Positions 39,340 through 47,503 of a stretch of DNA of 64,000 bases are shown here, piece after piece. The notes under the pieces are model-generated. The model made no database searches and was not told the DNA's origin. It saw only the letters and a program-made list of their open reading frames with translations. The stretch comes from Bradyrhizobium betae (GTDB lineage: Bacteria; Pseudomonadota; Alphaproteobacteria; Rhizobiales; Xanthobacteraceae). The DNA is taken from assembly GCF_004123905.1 (NCBI RefSeq), contig NZ_MZXW01000011.1, positions 1 through 64,000 of the forward strand. Reading direction: 5' to 3'. Made by a program: the position numbers and the translations under genes. The first letter of the stretch is position 1. Every line of letters begins with the position of its first letter.

Positions 39340-39665
39340 CGATGGATGAGACATCCACCATCGATCTCTCGACTTGCTGCCAGAGCTGCGGCGCCTGCTG
39401 CGGCTATTCGGAGAACTGGCCGCGCTTCTCGATCGAGAGCGACGAGGAGCTTGCTGCGATCCCGGAGGATCTCGTCAATGCGCGCCAATCCGGCATGCGC
39501 TGCGAAGGCGATCGCTGTTCGGCGTTGCAGGGAGAGATCGGCAAGCAGACCGCCTGCGGTATCTATGAAGTGCGGCCGGAAGTTTGCCGCACCTGCATGC
39601 CGGGCGACGCCGAATGCGCGATGGCGCGGCGAAAATTTGGACTGCCGGTTCTTGCGAGCGCTTAG
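39336..39665 (+). CDS. YkgJ family cysteine-cluster (zinc/iron-chelating) protein
   Basis: A 109-residue protein with the YkgJ pattern: CCQSCGACCGYSENWPRFSI near the N-terminus, a spaced MRCEGDRCSAL and the C-terminal CGIYEVRPEVCRTCMPGD. The eight or so Cys are expected to bind iron or zinc; no reaction is known. It overlaps the WYL regulator gene by four bases and its stop overlaps that of a convergent gene, so both flanks are very tight. ATG 39342 is an alternative start. Confidence 0.87.
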   Translation: MTMDETSTIDLSTCCQSCGACCGYSENWPRFSIESDEELAAIPEDLVNARQSGMRCEGDRCSALQGEIGKQTACGIYEVRPEVCRTCMPGDAECAMARRKFGLPVLASA

Positions 39666-40060
39666 GCTGGAACGGCTTCGCTGATCTCGTCGTCGATCTC
39701 GTCGTCCAGCGGTGCGAGCACCGAGAGCGGCTTGGTCGACAGCGTGATCGGCTTGCGGCTCCCCGACAGCGACGGCGACGATTTGGCCGAGCCCTCGCGC
39801 GACAGCGCGTAGAGCGTCGAGCCGACACGGCCACCATTCTCGATCAGGTCGCGCTCGTTACAGCTGCCTGCGATCGCAACCGCCAGCGAATGCAGATGAC
39901 TGCGGCGATAGCAAAACAGCGCCAACCTGGCGCGCGCGTCAGGGGAAACACTCTCAACCAACCTCGGCAGGCCGCTCTCGCTGGCGCGATACATCTCGCC
40001 AAGGAGTTCGTCCTGGACCGGGCAGAAATCGCTTTCAAAGGCGTCACGGCTTGAAAACAT
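39662..40060 (-). CDS. hypothetical protein
   Basis: A 132-residue protein of unknown function starting MFSSRDAFESDFCPVQDELLG. It has a helical core (PDARARLALFCYRRSHLHSLAVAIAGSCNERDLIENGG) and an acidic C-terminal tail (PLDDEIDDEISEA). GGGAGAAC precedes ATG 40060. The style suggests a conserved Bradyrhizobium protein, but I cannot name a family. Its TAA overlaps the TAG of the YkgJ-like gene on the other strand. Confidence 0.72.
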   Translation of the reverse strand: MFSSRDAFESDFCPVQDELLGEMYRASESGLPRLVESVSPDARARLALFCYRRSHLHSLAVAIAGSCNERDLIENGGRVGSTLYALSREGSAKSSPSLSGSRKPITLSTKPLSVLAPLDDEIDDEISEAVPA

Positions 40061-40198
40061 TGCAGTTCTCCCTCGTGTAGGGAAGATGCAGCGCAATTCT
40101 CTAATGAAAGGTTAACCACCCGGGGCGGTAGTCACCCGGAGTCCTTGCGCGTGAGTCGCGAATCGGAGCGCGGGGGGAACGCGCAAAAGCCTCCGCGG

Positions 40199-40284
40199 CG
40201 TCATGCCCGGGCTTGTCCCGGCCATCCACGTCTGGCCATGAGGCACGAAGAACGTGGATGCCCGGGACAAGCCCGGGCATGACG
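40199..40284. repeat. palindromic intergenic repeat (GCCCGGGACAAGCCCGGGC family)
   Basis: Arms of about 33 bases, 40199-40231 and 40252-40284, pair with one mismatch. Each arm contains the self-pairing core CCCGGGCTTGTCCCGG or its complement. It lies between two same-strand genes. Confidence 0.8.
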
Positions 40285-40329
40285 ACCTTTTGTGCGGTTG
40301 AAGGATTGCCTGGCGCCGAGGCTGGCGCC

Positions 40330-40716
40330 TCAGTTGGCCGCCATGAAGATCGACAGGCCGAAGCCGGTGAGATGGTGCAGCGCCTGGTCGACACCGATCA
40401 GGGTCCAGAACCAGGGATGGGCGAGGTCGACACCGAAATTGGCCGAGACCAGTCCCTTGGCGCGATCGATAGTGATGTGAATCACGAAATCGATGAACGC
40501 CACGAACCAGAATTTCGGCGCGACGATCAGGATCAGCGGCAGCGCAACCGCAAGGTGAATCAGGCAGTGCACCAGAAGCGGCAGGGCCCAGCCGTGCTTC
40601 TGATCCTTACCCTGCGCCATCCAGGCGGTCTGAAGAACGAAATCGGCGATGATGTGCTTGAAGGTGAGCAGCAACATCCAGCCAATGAGCGCTTCGACCG
40701 GAATCGCCGATGACAT
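40330..40716 (-). CDS. DUF3307 domain-containing membrane protein
   Basis: A 128-residue protein with four hydrophobic segments. LTFKHIIADFVLQTAWMAQGKD near the N-terminus and HCLIHLAVALPLIL are the DUF3307 hallmarks (conserved His and Asp at the ends of helices), followed by IDFVIHITIDRAKG. The function is unknown; it probably lies in the inner membrane. ATG 40716 was chosen; an in-frame upstream extension to 40746 is possible. Confidence 0.85.
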   Translation of the reverse strand: MSSAIPVEALIGWMLLLTFKHIIADFVLQTAWMAQGKDQKHGWALPLLVHCLIHLAVALPLILIVAPKFWFVAFIDFVIHITIDRAKGLVSANFGVDLAHPWFWTLIGVDQALHHLTGFGLSIFMAAN

Positions 40717-41081
40717 GGGTGGAAACGACAAAACTGACGCCCTCATTGACGTGACAAGAAAAATTGGAGCGTTCAGCGCAACTTCTTCTTGGACCGGTCA
40801 AATCGCCGGGCCTCCGATTTATGACATCTCCCGCGACGGAATGCAGCCGGGGGGAACCGGAAAATCGCCAACTGTGGCTAACTGGTGATAGGATGGCCAA
40901 ACGACGCGGTCGAGTTGAGTAAGGTTATTTTCGGCTCGAAATTTGCTTTCCATGACCGTCGCGGTATCCTTGACGGCAGAGAATATCGTTCTTTTTTCAG
41001 GCGTTTACGAATTACAGGGCGCGCACAGCGATCACATTCGCGAGCCGTCCGCCACCCCCGGCATAAGGCCAGAGTGCTGCC
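40717..41081. other. 365-base gap without a supported gene
   Basis: The region is less GC-rich than its flanks around 40920-41000. I find no convincing frame, terminator or palindrome. It must contain promoters for the divergent DUF3307 and TAXI genes, but no strong -35/-10 pair stands out. Confidence 0.4.
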
Positions 41082-42530
41082 ATGAGTACTGAAGGCCCCA
41101 ATTCATCGCCGATCGAGCCGCCATCCCGGCGCCCCAAGGTGATCAAGACCAATCAGCAGCAGGTCTTTCTGTACGTCGTGCTGACCCTTCTGTTGTCGCT
41201 TGCCACCGTCTGGGGCGGCCGCACCTGGCTGCACAATTCGGAGACGCTGACCTTTGCCGTCGGCACGCCCAACAGCGACGAGGCGCTGTTCGCCGCCAAG
41301 CTCGCCGCGCTGCTCAAGAACAATGCCTCGCGCTTCCGGATCAAGATCGTCAACAACGGAGACAACGCCAAGGCGCTCGCGCAGTTCGACCGCAAGCAGG
41401 CCGACCTCACCGTGCTGCGCACCGACGCCAAGGTGCCGCTGCGGGCGCGCACGCTCGCGATCCTCGAGCACGATCTCGTGCTCCTGCTCGGTCCCGGCAA
41501 CAAGAAGATCAAGTCACTCGCCGAGCTCAAGAAGAAGAAGGTCGCCGTCCTCGCCGAGAGCGAATCCTCGCTCGCCTTCGTGCGCAGCATCCTCGACGTT
41601 CCCGACGGGCCTGATGCCGCGAAGATGGTCCAGATGGCGCCGCAGGGCGCAACGCTCGACAAGCTGTTTGCGCCGGCCAGCGGCTTTGGCGCGGTGATCG
41701 CTGTCGTTCACGCCTCGAAGGCAGTGCGGGACAAAGGCTATGAGCAGGTCGCCAAACGTGGCGGCTTCACGCTGAATGCGATTGACGAGGCGAAGGCGCT
41801 GGCGCGCAAGATCCCCGGCATTTCCAGCGAGACGCTGACGGCGGGCACGCTGTCCGCATCGCCGGAAATTCCCGACGACGATCTCGACACGATCGGGCTC
41901 GAATGGTTGCTGGTGACGCAATCGAAGATGTCGGCGGCGACCGCGGGCGAGCTGGCGCGCACCGTCTACGAGAACAAATCCGCGCTCGGTCTCGACAGCG
42001 GCTTTGCCAGCAGGATCGAGCCGGCCTCCGTCGAGAAGGACGCCTACGTGATGGCGCATCAGGGCGCCGCCGACTACATCAACGACGACACCAAGTCGTT
42101 CATGGATAAGTACAGCGACCTGATGTATCTGGGCGCCGCCGCGCTCAGCGTCATCGGCTCGATCTTCGCGGCGATCTACGCCAAGATCACAAGGATCGCG
42201 CCGGAGAAAGCTGGCGAGCTTTCTACCGCCGTCCTCGACGTCGGCGAACGCATCGAGCACGCCCATTCGCTGGACCAGCTCGAATGTCTCCAGGACGAGC
42301 TGGAGGGCATTTTGCGCGGCGCCGTCATCGGCTTGCGGGACGGTACGATCAGTACCGACGGGCTCGACACTTTCAAGCTCGGCTACGAGTTCGTGCGCGA
42401 CGAGATCGGCATGCGCCGTGACTATCTCAAACGCCATTGCGCCGATGCCGACAAGGTCGCCCAGGATACGGCCCCGCCCCAGCATGACGAGAGCAATGTC
42501 GTGGTGGTGAAGACAGCTCAGAGTGCCTGA
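41082..42530 (+). CDS. TAXI family TRAP-type solute-binding protein, membrane-anchored
   Basis: A 482-residue protein. A Pro-rich N-terminus is followed by one membrane helix (VFLYVVLTLLLSLATVWGG, residues 28-46), then a TAXI-type binding fold (LTFAVGTPNSDEALFAAKLAALL, ADLTVLRTDA, VAVLAESESSLAFVR). Near residue 350 there is a second helix (LMYLGAAALSVIGSIFAAIYA) and a 110-residue cytoplasmic tail with helical content. Ordinary TAXI proteins are about 320 residues with a cleaved signal peptide and adjacent permease genes. This one has two anchors and no permease, so a sensor role is as likely as transport. Confidence 0.85.
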   Translation: MSTEGPNSSPIEPPSRRPKVIKTNQQQVFLYVVLTLLLSLATVWGGRTWLHNSETLTFAVGTPNSDEALFAAKLAALLKNNASRFRIKIVNNGDNAKALAQFDRKQADLTVLRTDAKVPLRARTLAILEHDLVLLLGPGNKKIKSLAELKKKKVAVLAESESSLAFVRSILDVPDGPDAAKMVQMAPQGATLDKLFAPASGFGAVIAVVHASKAVRDKGYEQVAKRGGFTLNAIDEAKALARKIPGISSETLTAGTLSASPEIPDDDLDTIGLEWLLVTQSKMSAATAGELARTVYENKSALGLDSGFASRIEPASVEKDAYVMAHQGAADYINDDTKSFMDKYSDLMYLGAAALSVIGSIFAAIYAKITRIAPEKAGELSTAVLDVGERIEHAHSLDQLECLQDELEGILRGAVIGLRDGTISTDGLDTFKLGYEFVRDEIGMRRDYLKRHCADADKVAQDTAPPQHDESNVVVVKTAQSA

Positions 42531-42650
42531 CCTATCGATTTGAGGTCTTGCGGCGGCGCTTGCCGGTATTTCCGCAAGCGACCAGGCCGAATTCGGGAAC
42601 CGTCCCTCATCTGCAACCGTTGCCTCCCGAATACAACCGGAGACCGCGCC

Positions 42651-42869
42651 ATGCGTGCACTCCTCATCATCTTCCTGCTGGGAATGCTGGCGGCGGTTGG
42701 CTATTTCGCTTATTCCGCGATGGCGGTCGAAGGCGAGCCGATCCCGACGGAGGGCTATGTGGCGCTGGCGCTGGGGGCCGGATTGTCCGTTCTTGTCGGC
42801 GTCGGCTTGATGATGCTGCTATTCTTCAGCAGCCGTCGCGGCTACGACGAGCCGCCGCATTTCAGGTAA
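42651..42869 (+). CDS. small membrane protein, hypothetical
   Basis: A 72-residue protein with two hydrophobic segments (LLIIFLLGMLAAVGYFAYSAMA and YVALALGAGLSVLVGVGLMMLLFF) joined by a short acidic loop and ending in a charged tail (SSRRGYDEPPHFR). No family is recognised. ATG 42651 follows CCGGAGACC. It sits between the TAXI and channel genes on the same strand and may be co-transcribed with either. Confidence 0.75.
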   Translation: MRALLIIFLLGMLAAVGYFAYSAMAVEGEPIPTEGYVALALGAGLSVLVGVGLMMLLFFSSRRGYDEPPHFR

Positions 42870-42981
42870 CGGCTCGCGGGCGGGCTACGCCCATCGTTGA
42901 CGGCCTCGGCCCGGGCAGGCATTTTGGCGCCGAGGTTCCAGTCGGGACCGCAAAAGACAAAAACCGAGCCGCCTTTCCCCC

Positions 42982-44091
42982 ATGTCCATGCCGCTGATCT
43001 CCGCTCTGGCCCAGTTCGCGGCCGCCACGGCCGGCCGCAACATGACCAAGGCGGCCTATATGGCAGTCAGCGTCGGCGTGCTCAGCATGGTGCTGCTGAC
43101 GATTGGCCCGGCCTATGAAACGGCGCACCACTGGGTCGATGCCCTGCTCTGGGCCTGCCTCGTCTATTTCGTGTTCGAATGGGTCGTCCGGCTGCGCCAC
43201 ATGGCGCGGACGGGACGCCTTTCGCTCTACATGTCCTCCGCCGCCGGCATCGTCGACGCGATCGGAGCGCTGGCCGTGCCGGCCGCGCTTCTTCTCGGCG
43301 CCGAGCCCCGGACGGCCTGGTTGCTCAGCGTGCTCTGGGTCCTGAAGGTGGTGCCGGGCATTCCGGGCCTGCGCCAGCTCCGCCGCGTGCTGGTGCTGGA
43401 ATCGGGGCCGCTGCTCAGCGTGCTCGTGATCTTCCTGATGGTGGTCTTCCTCGCCTCCGTCGCCGAATATTTCCTGGAGCGGGACGTGCAGCCGCAGACC
43501 TTTGGCAGCGTCCCCGCCGCGCTGTGGTGGGCGGTGGTGACCATGACAACGACGGGATATGGTGACGTCGTGCCGGTGACGCCGCTCGGACGCATGGTGG
43601 CGGCGCTGGTGATGATCTCCGGCCTCGGCGTGTTCGGTCCCTGGACCGGTATTTTGGCCACCGGCTTTGCCGCCGAGACAAGGCGCGACAATTTCCTCAA
43701 GACCTGGGAATCCGTCAGCAAGGTGCCGTTCTTCGCGGCGCTGGGGCCTGCGGCCATCGCCGACGTCACCCACATGCTGCGCACCATGGAGCTGCCGGCG
43801 CGTACCATGATCATCCGCAAGGGCACGCAGGGTGATTGCATGTATTTCATCGCCGCCGGCGCGGTCGAGGTCGATTTGCCCGGCAAGAAGGTGCAGCTTG
43901 GCGAAGGCGCCTTCTTCGGCGAGATGGCGCTGCTCGGCAACAACATGCGCGGGGCCAATGTCTCGACCACGAAGGTGTCGCGGCTGCTGGTGCTCGATCT
44001 CGTCGATTTCCGCGTGCTGATGGCACGGCATCCGGATCTCGCCGAGACCATCGACACCGAGGCGAAGCGGCGCACGCTCGAAAACAAATAA
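42982..44091 (+). CDS. cyclic-nucleotide-gated potassium channel, MloK1-like
   Basis: A 369-residue ion channel. Six membrane segments occupy residues 20-220, with the pore helix and selectivity filter VVTMTTTGYGDVVPVTPLGR near 183-202. After a linker, a cyclic-nucleotide-binding domain spans 255-350; its phosphate-binding cassette is LGEGAFFGEMALLGNNMRGANVS, with the conserved Gly-Glu and Arg. Length and layout match MloK1 of Mesorhizobium (355 residues), a K+ channel opened by cAMP. The S4-like segment (LRQLRRVLVLE) has few positive charges, so weak voltage dependence is expected. The gene is followed 12 bases later by a crotonase gene. Confidence 0.93.
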   Translation: MSMPLISALAQFAAATAGRNMTKAAYMAVSVGVLSMVLLTIGPAYETAHHWVDALLWACLVYFVFEWVVRLRHMARTGRLSLYMSSAAGIVDAIGALAVPAALLLGAEPRTAWLLSVLWVLKVVPGIPGLRQLRRVLVLESGPLLSVLVIFLMVVFLASVAEYFLERDVQPQTFGSVPAALWWAVVTMTTTGYGDVVPVTPLGRMVAALVMISGLGVFGPWTGILATGFAAETRRDNFLKTWESVSKVPFFAALGPAAIADVTHMLRTMELPARTMIIRKGTQGDCMYFIAAGAVEVDLPGKKVQLGEGAFFGEMALLGNNMRGANVSTTKVSRLLVLDLVDFRVLMARHPDLAETIDTEAKRRTLENK

Positions 44092-44103
44092 AAGGAGACA
44101 AGA

Positions 44104-44889
44104 ATGTCGGACATCACCGACGCGGCATCCAGCCCCGTGCTCGAAATCAACGGCGCACGCGCCATCATCCGTTTGAACCGGCCGAAGCATCTGAACAGGC
44201 TTCAGGCTGAAGACCTCGGCGAGCTGGTCAAATTGTTCGACCGGATCGAATCTGATCCCGCCATCCGCGTGCTGGTGCTGACCGGCACCGGGCGCGCCTT
44301 CTCGGCTGGCTACGATCTCAACTCGGTGGCTGAGCGCGCAGTGAGTGCGAACGAGCAGCAGAGCGCGGGCTCCGCGTTCGAGGTGGTCGTCAACCGGCTG
44401 GAGGATCTGGGCGTGCCGACGATCTGCCGTCTCAACGGCGGCGTCTATGGCGGGTCGACCGACCTCGCGCTCGCCTGCGATTTCCGCATCGGCGTCGACA
44501 CCGCCGAGATGTTCATGCCGGCGGCGCGGCTCGGGCTGCATTATTATCGGAGCGGCATCAAACGCTACGTGACGCGGCTCGGCCTCGACAATGCGAAGAA
44601 GCTGTTTTTGACGGCACAGAAGATCAGTGCGCCGGAGATGCTGCGGATCGGCTATCTCACCGCCATGGTGCCGGTGGAGTTTTTGGATGAAGAGGTCGAC
44701 AAGCTCGCCGGCGTCCTCGCCGGCAACGCGCCGCAGGCGATGGCCGGCATGAAGCGCGCGATCAACGAATTCGCCCGCGGCGAGCTCGACGAGCAAGCCG
44801 CCGACCAGCGCCACCGCGACAGCATGCGCGGCGACGAGATCAAGGAAGGCATCAAGGCGTTTGCGGAGAAGCGAGCGCCAAAATTCTGA
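44104..44889 (+). CDS. enoyl-CoA hydratase/isomerase family protein
   Basis: A 261-residue crotonase-fold protein. The first oxyanion loop is GRAFSAGYDLNSVAE near residue 65 and the second NGGVYGGSTDLALACDFRIG near 112-131. The usual Glu positions of hydratases are not obvious (FMPAARLGLHYYRSGIKRYV), so an isomerase or other crotonase activity is possible. AAAGGAG precedes the ATG, 12 bases after the channel gene. Its TGA meets that of the convergent DUF6157 gene in a shared TGATCA. Confidence 0.86.
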   Translation: MSDITDAASSPVLEINGARAIIRLNRPKHLNRLQAEDLGELVKLFDRIESDPAIRVLVLTGTGRAFSAGYDLNSVAERAVSANEQQSAGSAFEVVVNRLEDLGVPTICRLNGGVYGGSTDLALACDFRIGVDTAEMFMPAARLGLHYYRSGIKRYVTRLGLDNAKKLFLTAQKISAPEMLRIGYLTAMVPVEFLDEEVDKLAGVLAGNAPQAMAGMKRAINEFARGELDEQAADQRHRDSMRGDEIKEGIKAFAEKRAPKF

Positions 44890-45324
44890 TCACGCCCGCT
44901 TCGACCGCATCGCGCGCACCTGCGTGAGCCTGGAATCGCGGACGAGCGCCTGGTAGCGTTTGCTGTCGACGGCGTAGATCGCGATCCGGCCCTCAGGGTC
45001 GGCATGAACGCCCCAGCCGAAGCGCTTGCCCAGGCTCGACGCCCTCATGCACGCCTGCCCCCGGGAGAAGAACGCTTCACGGGCCGCATGCTTCTGCGTT
45101 TTCGTCGCCTTCACATCGAGCTCGCGTCCCGGCGCAGACGTCGCGAAGATCACGTCGTCGGACGTGTATTTGTAGGGCGCCTTGGCGATCATCCCGTATT
45201 GCAGGCACGCCACCGTCGGTTTTCCCCCGCGGAGCGGCGGCTCTTCGCCAGTACGCGCGGGACAGTCTTCAGCAACCCGGATGAAAGTGTTGAAGCAGTT
45301 GGTCGTGTGCATCGGCATCGTCAT
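44890..45324 (-). CDS. DUF6157 family protein
   Basis: A 144-residue protein with the DUF6157 pattern: MHTTNCFNTFIRVAEDCPA near the N-terminus, then YKYTSDDVIFAT, and the C-terminal FGWGVHADPEGRIAIYAVDS. The function is unknown. Starts at TTG 45330, ATG 45324 (chosen) or the internal ATG of MHTTN are all possible. It is downstream of a GST gene on the same strand (12-18 base gap) and may share its WYL-controlled promoter. Confidence 0.8.
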   Translation of the reverse strand: MTMPMHTTNCFNTFIRVAEDCPARTGEEPPLRGGKPTVACLQYGMIAKAPYKYTSDDVIFATSAPGRELDVKATKTQKHAAREAFFSRGQACMRASSLGKRFGWGVHADPEGRIAIYAVDSKRYQALVRDSRLTQVRAMRSKRA

Positions 45325-45342
45325 CTGCAACCCCGGATTCGT

Positions 45343-45987
45343 TCACCCCCCAACAGCCTTAGCATGCTCCGCGGCCATCTCGGCATCCGCCGCCGTGATC
45401 CGCTGGAACGCCGGCCGCGCGGTCATGCGCTCGGCGTAGCGGACGAAGACGTCCTTCTTCGGCACGATGCCGAACATCATGGTCCAGCTGAACGCGACGC
45501 CCCATAAAACATCGGCGGCTGTCATGCGCTCGCCGAGCAGATACGGGCCCTTTGACAATTGCGCCTCGAGCGCGCCGAGCATGGTGTCGTAATCGGCATA
45601 GGGCGACTGCGTGATCGGCGCCGGCTCGCGCTGCATGAACTTGTCGATCAGGGCCGGCTCGAACGATGAGCCGTAATAGGCGATCCAGCGCAGGTAAGGA
45701 CCGCGCAGCGGATCGTTCAGCGCGGGTGTCAGCCCCGCTTGCGGAAACAAGTCGGCGAGATAGATGGTGATGGCGACCTGCTCGGTCACGAGCGCCTCGC
45801 CATGCCGGATCGCCGGCACCTTGCCGAGCGGATTGATGGCGAGATAAGCGGGCTGGCGCTGCTCGCCGGCCTTCATGTTGAGGACATGGAGATCGTAGGG
45901 AGCGCCAAGCTCCTCCAACAGCACCCGCGTGCCGGTGGCACGGCTCTGCGGCGAATAATACAGAATGATGCGGTTTTGATCGGTCAT
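45343..45987 (-). CDS. glutathione S-transferase
   Basis: A 214-residue GST. The thioredoxin half begins with the N-terminal IILYYSPQSRATGTRVLLEELG and includes INPLGKVPAIRHGEALVTEQVAITIYLAD (cis-Pro and the Glu-Gln/Ser glutathione contacts). The helical half contains the capping motif GERMTAADVLWG. It is divergent from a WYL regulator with a perfect 12-bp-arm palindrome between them, which probably represses it. A DUF6157 gene follows. Confidence 0.93.
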   Translation of the reverse strand: MTDQNRIILYYSPQSRATGTRVLLEELGAPYDLHVLNMKAGEQRQPAYLAINPLGKVPAIRHGEALVTEQVAITIYLADLFPQAGLTPALNDPLRGPYLRWIAYYGSSFEPALIDKFMQREPAPITQSPYADYDTMLGALEAQLSKGPYLLGERMTAADVLWGVAFSWTMMFGIVPKKDVFVRYAERMTARPAFQRITAADAEMAAEHAKAVGG

Positions 45988-46030
45988 GGCAGGTCTCCAT
46001 CTGGCCGGCTGGCGATGGCGTTGTAGCGGA

Positions 46031-46059
46031 TCATACCTGACATCCTGTGTCAGGTATGA
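46031..46059. promoter_or_regulatory. predicted operator of the WYL regulator
   Basis: TCATACCTGACA (46031-46042) is a perfect reverse complement of TGTCAGGTATGA (46048-46059) around TCCTG. It lies between the GST gene and the divergent WYL gene, only 11 bases before the latter's start codon. It contains ACATCCTGT, also present at 38584. Confidence 0.75.
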
Positions 46060-46070
46060 TTTAAAAGATC

Positions 46071-47075
46071 ATGCGCGCGAGCCGAATGATGTCGATCCTC
46101 ACCACCCTCCAGGCCAGGGGGCAGGTCACCGCGCCCGAGCTTGCGGAGGCCTGCGAGGTCTCGGTGCGCACGATCTATCGTGACATCGACGCGCTCGCGG
46201 CATCCGGGGTTCCTGTCTATGCCGACCGCGGCGCGGAGGGCGGCTACCGCCTGCTCGACGGCTATCGCGTCCGGCTGAACGGCCTGTCGCAGAACGAGGC
46301 GGAAGCGCTATTCCTCGCCGGGCTCCCCGGCCCGGCCGCGGCGCTAGGGCTGGATGCGGCGATGATCGCCGCGCAGAACAAGCTGATGGCGGCGCTGCCG
46401 GCAAACTTGCGCGAAGACGCCGGACGGATGCAGGAGCGTTTTTACCTCGACGCGCCCGGCTGGTTCGGCGAGACGGAAGAGCCAATACATCTGCGCGCCA
46501 TTGCCGGCGCGGCCCTGCGCGGGACGCTGATCAAAATCCGCTACCAGAGCTGGCGCGCCGAGAAGCAGCGCCGCGTTGCGCCACTCGGTCTCGTGCTGAA
46601 GGGCGGCAGCTGGTATCTCGCCGGGCAAGTCGATGGCAGCGTGCGCACCTATCGTATCGCGCGCGTGCTCGACTGTACCGCACTCGACGACCACTTCGAC
46701 CGTCCTGCCGATTTCGATCTCGCCGCCTATTGGCGGGACGCAACGCTGCGCCTCGAAGCGGAGATGCATCCCAATGTCGCGATTGTCCGGCTGTCGGCGC
46801 TCGGCGTGAAGCTGCTCGACGCGCTGAGCCAGCCTTACGTCAGGGCGCGCACGCAGATCGAAGACGTGGCCGACGCAGACGGCTGGCGCATCGCGAGAGT
46901 GCCGACCGGCAAGACCTCATGGCACGCCGCGTCCGAATTGCTGCGGCTCGGCTCCGAGGTTGAGGTGCTGGAGCCCGCCGATCTCCGCGAGAAGATGGCG
47001 GAGATGACGCAGGCGATGGCGGCGCGTTATCGCACGCCGTCCCATGCCGCGAAGCGGCTGGCGCGGAAAGCCTGA
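46071..47075 (+). CDS. YafY/WYL-domain transcriptional regulator
   Basis: A 334-residue regulator of the YafY type. The helix-turn-helix is MRASRMMSILTTLQARG with VTAPELAEACEVSVRTIYRDIDALAASGVPVYADRGAEGG. The WYL domain (about 145-225) contains IKIRYQSWRAEKQRRVAPLGLVLKGGSWYLAGQVDGSVRTYRIARV, including the intact WYL triplet. A C-terminal WCX-type extension follows. It is divergent from the GST gene; the operator abuts its start, so autorepression is likely. No Shine-Dalgarno is evident. Confidence 0.93.
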   Translation: MRASRMMSILTTLQARGQVTAPELAEACEVSVRTIYRDIDALAASGVPVYADRGAEGGYRLLDGYRVRLNGLSQNEAEALFLAGLPGPAAALGLDAAMIAAQNKLMAALPANLREDAGRMQERFYLDAPGWFGETEEPIHLRAIAGAALRGTLIKIRYQSWRAEKQRRVAPLGLVLKGGSWYLAGQVDGSVRTYRIARVLDCTALDDHFDRPADFDLAAYWRDATLRLEAEMHPNVAIVRLSALGVKLLDALSQPYVRARTQIEDVADADGWRIARVPTGKTSWHAASELLRLGSEVEVLEPADLREKMAEMTQAMAARYRTPSHAAKRLARKA

Positions 47076-47213
47076 TCTCGGCGCACCTTGCCGCAGCCGA
47101 CGAAACAATCCTGAAACACGATTCCTCTCCCGCCGTGTGAACGCATTCGCATTTCGGCCCGACCGAGAAGCAGGGACACAACAACGGCCGTTGCGCCACA
47201 CTGGAGAATGAAG

Positions 47214-47447
47214 ATGTTTCGTAAGCTTGCCCTTGGTCTGATCGCCGCCACCTCGCTCGGCGTTGCCGCTCTCGCGCCCACCGCCGCTTCGGCTCACGGC
47301 TTCCATCATCACTGGGGTCCCGGCTGGGGCTTTGGCGGCATCTACGTCAACACCGACGTCAACAATTGCTATCAGGAGCGCGTCGTCCAGACCCGCCACG
47401 GCCTGCGCGTTCGCGTCGTGAACGTCTGCGCCTACGGGATCTACTGA
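47214..47447 (+). CDS. small secreted His/Gly-rich protein
   Basis: A 77-residue protein. A signal peptide (MFRKLALGLIAATSLGVAAL...) ends near ASAHG. The mature part starts with a His/Gly/Trp-rich stretch (HGFHHHWGPGWGFGG) that could bind metal, then NTDVNNCYQERVVQTRHGLRVRVVNVCAYG with two Cys that probably form a disulfide. Many similar small proteins occur in Bradyrhizobium. ATG 47214 is preferred over 47208 because GGAG is seven bases upstream. A terminator follows. Confidence 0.82.
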   Translation: MFRKLALGLIAATSLGVAALAPTAASAHGFHHHWGPGWGFGGIYVNTDVNNCYQERVVQTRHGLRVRVVNVCAYGIY

Positions 47448-47464
47448 TATCCCGTCTTCACGAC

Positions 47465-47495
47465 AAAGCTCCGGTCGCGCTGCGGCCGGAGCTTT
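47465..47495 (+). terminator. terminator after the small secreted protein
   Basis: AAAGCTCCGG (47465-47474) pairs with CCGGAGCTTT (47486-47495) around an 11-base loop. Its AAAG...CTTT ends allow it to work for either strand, including the convergent desaturase gene. Confidence 0.75.
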
Positions 47496-47503
47496 GCGTT
47501 GGC

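Noticed and set aside
42540-42650. In-frame extension of the small membrane protein
   Set aside because: The extra 37 residues are Arg/Cys-rich and unlike a membrane protein N-terminus, and ATG 42651 has a better ribosome site.
42862-44814. Minus-strand open frame of 650 codons
   Set aside because: It is antisense to the potassium channel and crotonase genes, both of which are clear families.
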